Shown: piece by piece, positions 3,859 through 5,697 of the stretch
How the letters are laid out: the number at the start of each line of letters is the position of its first letter
How positions within the stretch are numbered: position 1 is the stretch's first letter
Origin: an uncultured Clostridia bacterium
GTDB lineage: Bacteria; Bacillota_A; Clostridia; Oscillospirales; Oscillospiraceae
Direction: 5' to 3'
DNA length: 5,697 bases
NCBI GenBank assembly: GCA_947307375.1
Contig: CAMZIX010000081.1
Span: 1-5,697, forward strand
Notes under the pieces: model-generated
Databases searched by the model: none
What the model was told of the DNA's origin: nothing
What the model saw: only the letters and a program-made list of their open reading frames with translations
Made by a program: the position numbers and the translations under genes

Positions 3859-5409
3859 ATGCCCAAATTTGACATCGTGGTCGTGGGTGCCGGCAATGCC
3901 GGTATGTCTGCCGCGCTGCAATGTCAGCTCGCGGGGAAAAAGACGCTGCTGATCGAAAAGCACAATCTCCCGGGCGGCGCCGCCACCAGCTTTGTCCGCG
4001 GCCGCTTCGAGATCGAGCCCTCGCTGCACGAGCTCTGCGACTACGGCCCCGAAGACGACCCCGGCGACGTGCGCCGGATCCTCGAGGGCTACGGCGTCAA
4101 GCTCAAATGGTACGAATGCAAGGACTGTTTCCGCGTGATCTCCCAATACTCCGACGGAAGTCCGATGGACGTGACCATGCCCGCCGGCATCGACAATTTC
4201 ATCGACAAGATGGAGGAATACGTCCCCGGCTCGCGCGAGAAGATGACGAAGCTCTTTGATCTCTTCCAGGAGGTGCTCGACGGCATCGCCTACATCACGG
4301 CCTCGAAGGGCAACCCGGACTCGAAGGTCCTGCAGGCGGAGTATCCGGACATGCTGCGCTGCGGCGCCTACAGCACGCAGAAGGTCTTCGACGCGCTGAA
4401 GCTGCCGAAGAAGTGCCAGGATATCCTGTCCACCTACTGGAGCTATCTCGGCGTGGACATGGAGCATCTGGCCTTCATCCACTACGCGGCGATGGTGCAC
4501 AAGTATGTCCAGCGCAGCGCCTATATCCCCGCTCACACCTCGCACGAGTTCTCCACCGCGATGATCGAGCGCTTCCGCGAGCTCGGCGGCGAGGTCTGGT
4601 TCAACTGCCGCGCCGAGGAATTCCTCTTCAAGGGCGACAGGCTCTGCGGCGTGCGGACCAACCTCGGCGACATCGACTGCGATTACGCGCTGGCCAACAT
4701 CAACCCGGATATCATCTACGGCCGGATGATGCCGAAAGAGCTGATCCCCGAGCGGGAAAAGAAGCTCTCCGCCGCGCGCGGCCGCATCATGGGCGGACGC
4801 ATGTACACCGCCTATTTCTGCTGCGACGCGACGCCCGAAGAGCTCGGCATCACGGACTACAGCTATTTCCTGCCCAGCACGGCCAACTCCGTCGAGGAGT
4901 ACAAGCGCATCCAGGGCGGCATGAAGACCAACGACTATTCGATCTTCCTGTGCTACAACATCGTCAATCCCGAATTCTCGCCCGCCGGCACCTGCATCTG
5001 CTCCTTCACGACCTTCGGCGCGCCGGAAGAGTGGAGCGAGCTGAAGCAGGAGGATTACTTCAAATTCAAAAACGACGGCGCGAAGAAGATGCTGCGCATC
5101 CTCAAGGAAAAGACCGGCATCGATCTGGCCGGCCATATCGAAGAAATGGAGGTCGCCTCTCCCTGGACCTTCGCCCGCTATCTCGGCGTGCCCGAGGGCT
5201 CGGTCTACGGCTATGAGGCGCGCGACTGGGACGGCATGATGGCCCGTATGCAGATGATCGGCAGCGATTACCCGATCAAGGGTCTGCGGCCGATCGGCGC
5301 CGCCGGCCCGCGCAGCGACGGCTACTCCGCCACGATCATCTGCGGTCAGCTGATCGCCGCCAACGCCTTGAAGGATCTCAAAGCCTGGAGTGAAGGAGGG
5401 AACAAGTAA
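3859..5409 (+). CDS. FAD-dependent oxidoreductase, phytoene desaturase/retinol saturase-like (CrtI family)
   Basis: This 516-residue flavoprotein belongs to the CrtI/phytoene-dehydrogenase-related family (COG1233 type). The N-terminal Rossmann fold has the G10-A-G-N-A-G15 dinucleotide loop, E33 for the adenosine ribose, and P-G-G-A-A-T (38-43) next to the flavin. A mid-region T-S-H-E-F (227-231), followed by L-G-G-E-V (242-246) and D-Y-A-L-A-N, matches the second FAD-contacting half. The C-terminal G-L-R-P-I-G-A-A-G-P...G-Y-S motif (475-490) closes the FAD site. No signal peptide or membrane segment is evident. Family members oxidise or reduce C=C bonds in lipophilic substrates such as carotenoids or retinol; no carotenoid genes are seen here, so the substrate is unknown. 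ATG 3859 has AGGAGG (3844-3849) nine bases upstream. The stop overlaps the next start codon (TAATG), indicating an operon. High GC at third codon positions suggests a resident gene. Confidence 0.9.
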   Translation: MPKFDIVVVGAGNAGMSAALQCQLAGKKTLLIEKHNLPGGAATSFVRGRFEIEPSLHELCDYGPEDDPGDVRRILEGYGVKLKWYECKDCFRVISQYSDGSPMDVTMPAGIDNFIDKMEEYVPGSREKMTKLFDLFQEVLDGIAYITASKGNPDSKVLQAEYPDMLRCGAYSTQKVFDALKLPKKCQDILSTYWSYLGVDMEHLAFIHYAAMVHKYVQRSAYIPAHTSHEFSTAMIERFRELGGEVWFNCRAEEFLFKGDRLCGVRTNLGDIDCDYALANINPDIIYGRMMPKELIPEREKKLSAARGRIMGGRMYTAYFCCDATPEELGITDYSYFLPSTANSVEEYKRIQGGMKTNDYSIFLCYNIVNPEFSPAGTCICSFTTFGAPEEWSELKQEDYFKFKNDGAKKMLRILKEKTGIDLAGHIEEMEVASPWTFARYLGVPEGSVYGYEARDWDGMMARMQMIGSDYPIKGLRPIGAAGPRSDGYSATIICGQLIAANALKDLKAWSEGGNK

Positions 5410-5697
5410 TGCCTGATCTGAAGGTAAAAGTTGGGCTGATCGGCAAGTTCGACATGCTCAAGTTCAAGAACATGAAAAAGGTCCGCGAAAAGGCCATTCA
5501 GGCCGCTCCCGCCAAAGAGATCAGCGGCGTCTTCCCGATCAACGAGAATGCGAAGGCCCTGCACCCCGACTTTCTGGAGCTGGTCGTCAACCGCATCGTC
5601 GACCGCGGCGGCGCGCAGGCAAAAACCTTTGTCCTCAAGCGTCCCGACGGCGCCCCGCTGCCCTATTTCCGCGCCGGTCAGTATATCTCGCTCAAGC
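5409..5697 (+). CDS. FAD-binding oxidoreductase (ferredoxin-NADP reductase-like), 3' end outside window
   Basis: Only the first 96 codons are present. After a lysine-rich start, the segment from about residue 38 (I-S-G-V-F-P-I-N) leads to a beta-strand T-F-V-L-K and then P-Y-F-R-A-G-Q-Y-I-S-L-K at the edge. The F-R-A-G-Q-Y-I-S-L pattern is the early strand of an FR-type FAD-binding barrel, as in phenol hydroxylase reductases, flavohaemoglobins and ferredoxin-NADP reductases. The R-x-Y-S flavin motif, NAD(P) domain and any 2Fe-2S domain would lie beyond the window. ATG overlaps the stop of the upstream flavoprotein gene, and AAGGAGGG (5393-5400) sits eight bases before it, so the two are coupled. 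It is likely to pass electrons from NAD(P)H to its partner. The roughly 70-residue N-terminal extension before the barrel is longer than in a minimal reductase. Confidence 0.8.
   Translation, partial: MPDLKVKVGLIGKFDMLKFKNMKKVREKAIQAAPAKEISGVFPINENAKALHPDFLELVVNRIVDRGGAQAKTFVLKRPDGAPLPYFRAGQYISLK

Noticed and set aside
3805..5136. Long open frame of 443 codons on the minus strand opposite the flavoprotein gene
   Set aside because: It is the complement of a GC-rich coding gene with strong third-position bias, which keeps the opposite frame open. Its product is a low-complexity Ala/Val/Leu/Asp/His mixture with no recognisable domain, and the plus-strand protein has clear FAD motifs.
4413..5216. 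Plus-strand frame of 267 codons inside the flavoprotein gene
   Set aside because: It is an arginine-rich out-of-frame shadow of the GC-rich gene with no ribosome binding site.

Overview
The window looks like a chromosomal segment of a Gram-positive, anaerobic Clostridia-type bacterium, probably a gut member of the Oscillospirales/Eubacteriales. This rests on strong AGGAGG-type ribosome binding sites, TTGACA/TATAAT promoters (several with an extended -10), intrinsic terminators after genes, and a GC-rich core gene next to AT-richer accessory genes. No taxonomic marker gene is present, so the assignment is an inference.

Layout. Positions 1-443 hold no convincing protein gene. They contain a consensus promoter firing leftward off the window (88-117), a rightward promoter (228-256), and a broken tRNA-Ser-like sequence split around a hairpin-rich insert (269-414). 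An intact tRNA-Ser(UGA) with encoded CCA follows (444-532). Behind it are three successive hairpins (534-685) and a pair of 33-bp direct repeats (724-794). An AT-richer accessory stretch then carries a small zinc-ribbon protein (931-1128), overlapped by the tail of a tiny upstream frame, an ASCH-domain protein (1171-1593), a five-copy TGCACCCC array (1609-1697), and a BltD-type GNAT acetyltransferase (1845-2330). The GNAT gene sits between two near-identical terminator hairpins.

Higher-GC DNA resumes at about 2440. It holds a monocistronic APH-like phosphotransferase (2508-3512) with its own promoter and a very strong terminator. After a 346-base intergenic region with an extended -10 promoter comes a GC-rich two-gene operon: a CrtI/RetSat-like FAD oxidoreductase (3859-5409) overlapping by one base an FAD-binding reductase that runs off the right edge (5409 onward).

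How the parts relate. The tRNA-Ser, its decayed partial copy, the three unlike repeat arrays and the small independently terminated genes suggest a tRNA-associated insertion hotspot that has collected short gene cassettes. No integrase or transposase gene is visible. The best candidate for an uncharacterised biochemical system is the terminal pair. A flavoprotein of the desaturase/saturase fold is translationally linked to a ferredoxin-reductase-like partner, which would fit an NAD(P)H-driven reductase acting on an unknown unsaturated substrate.
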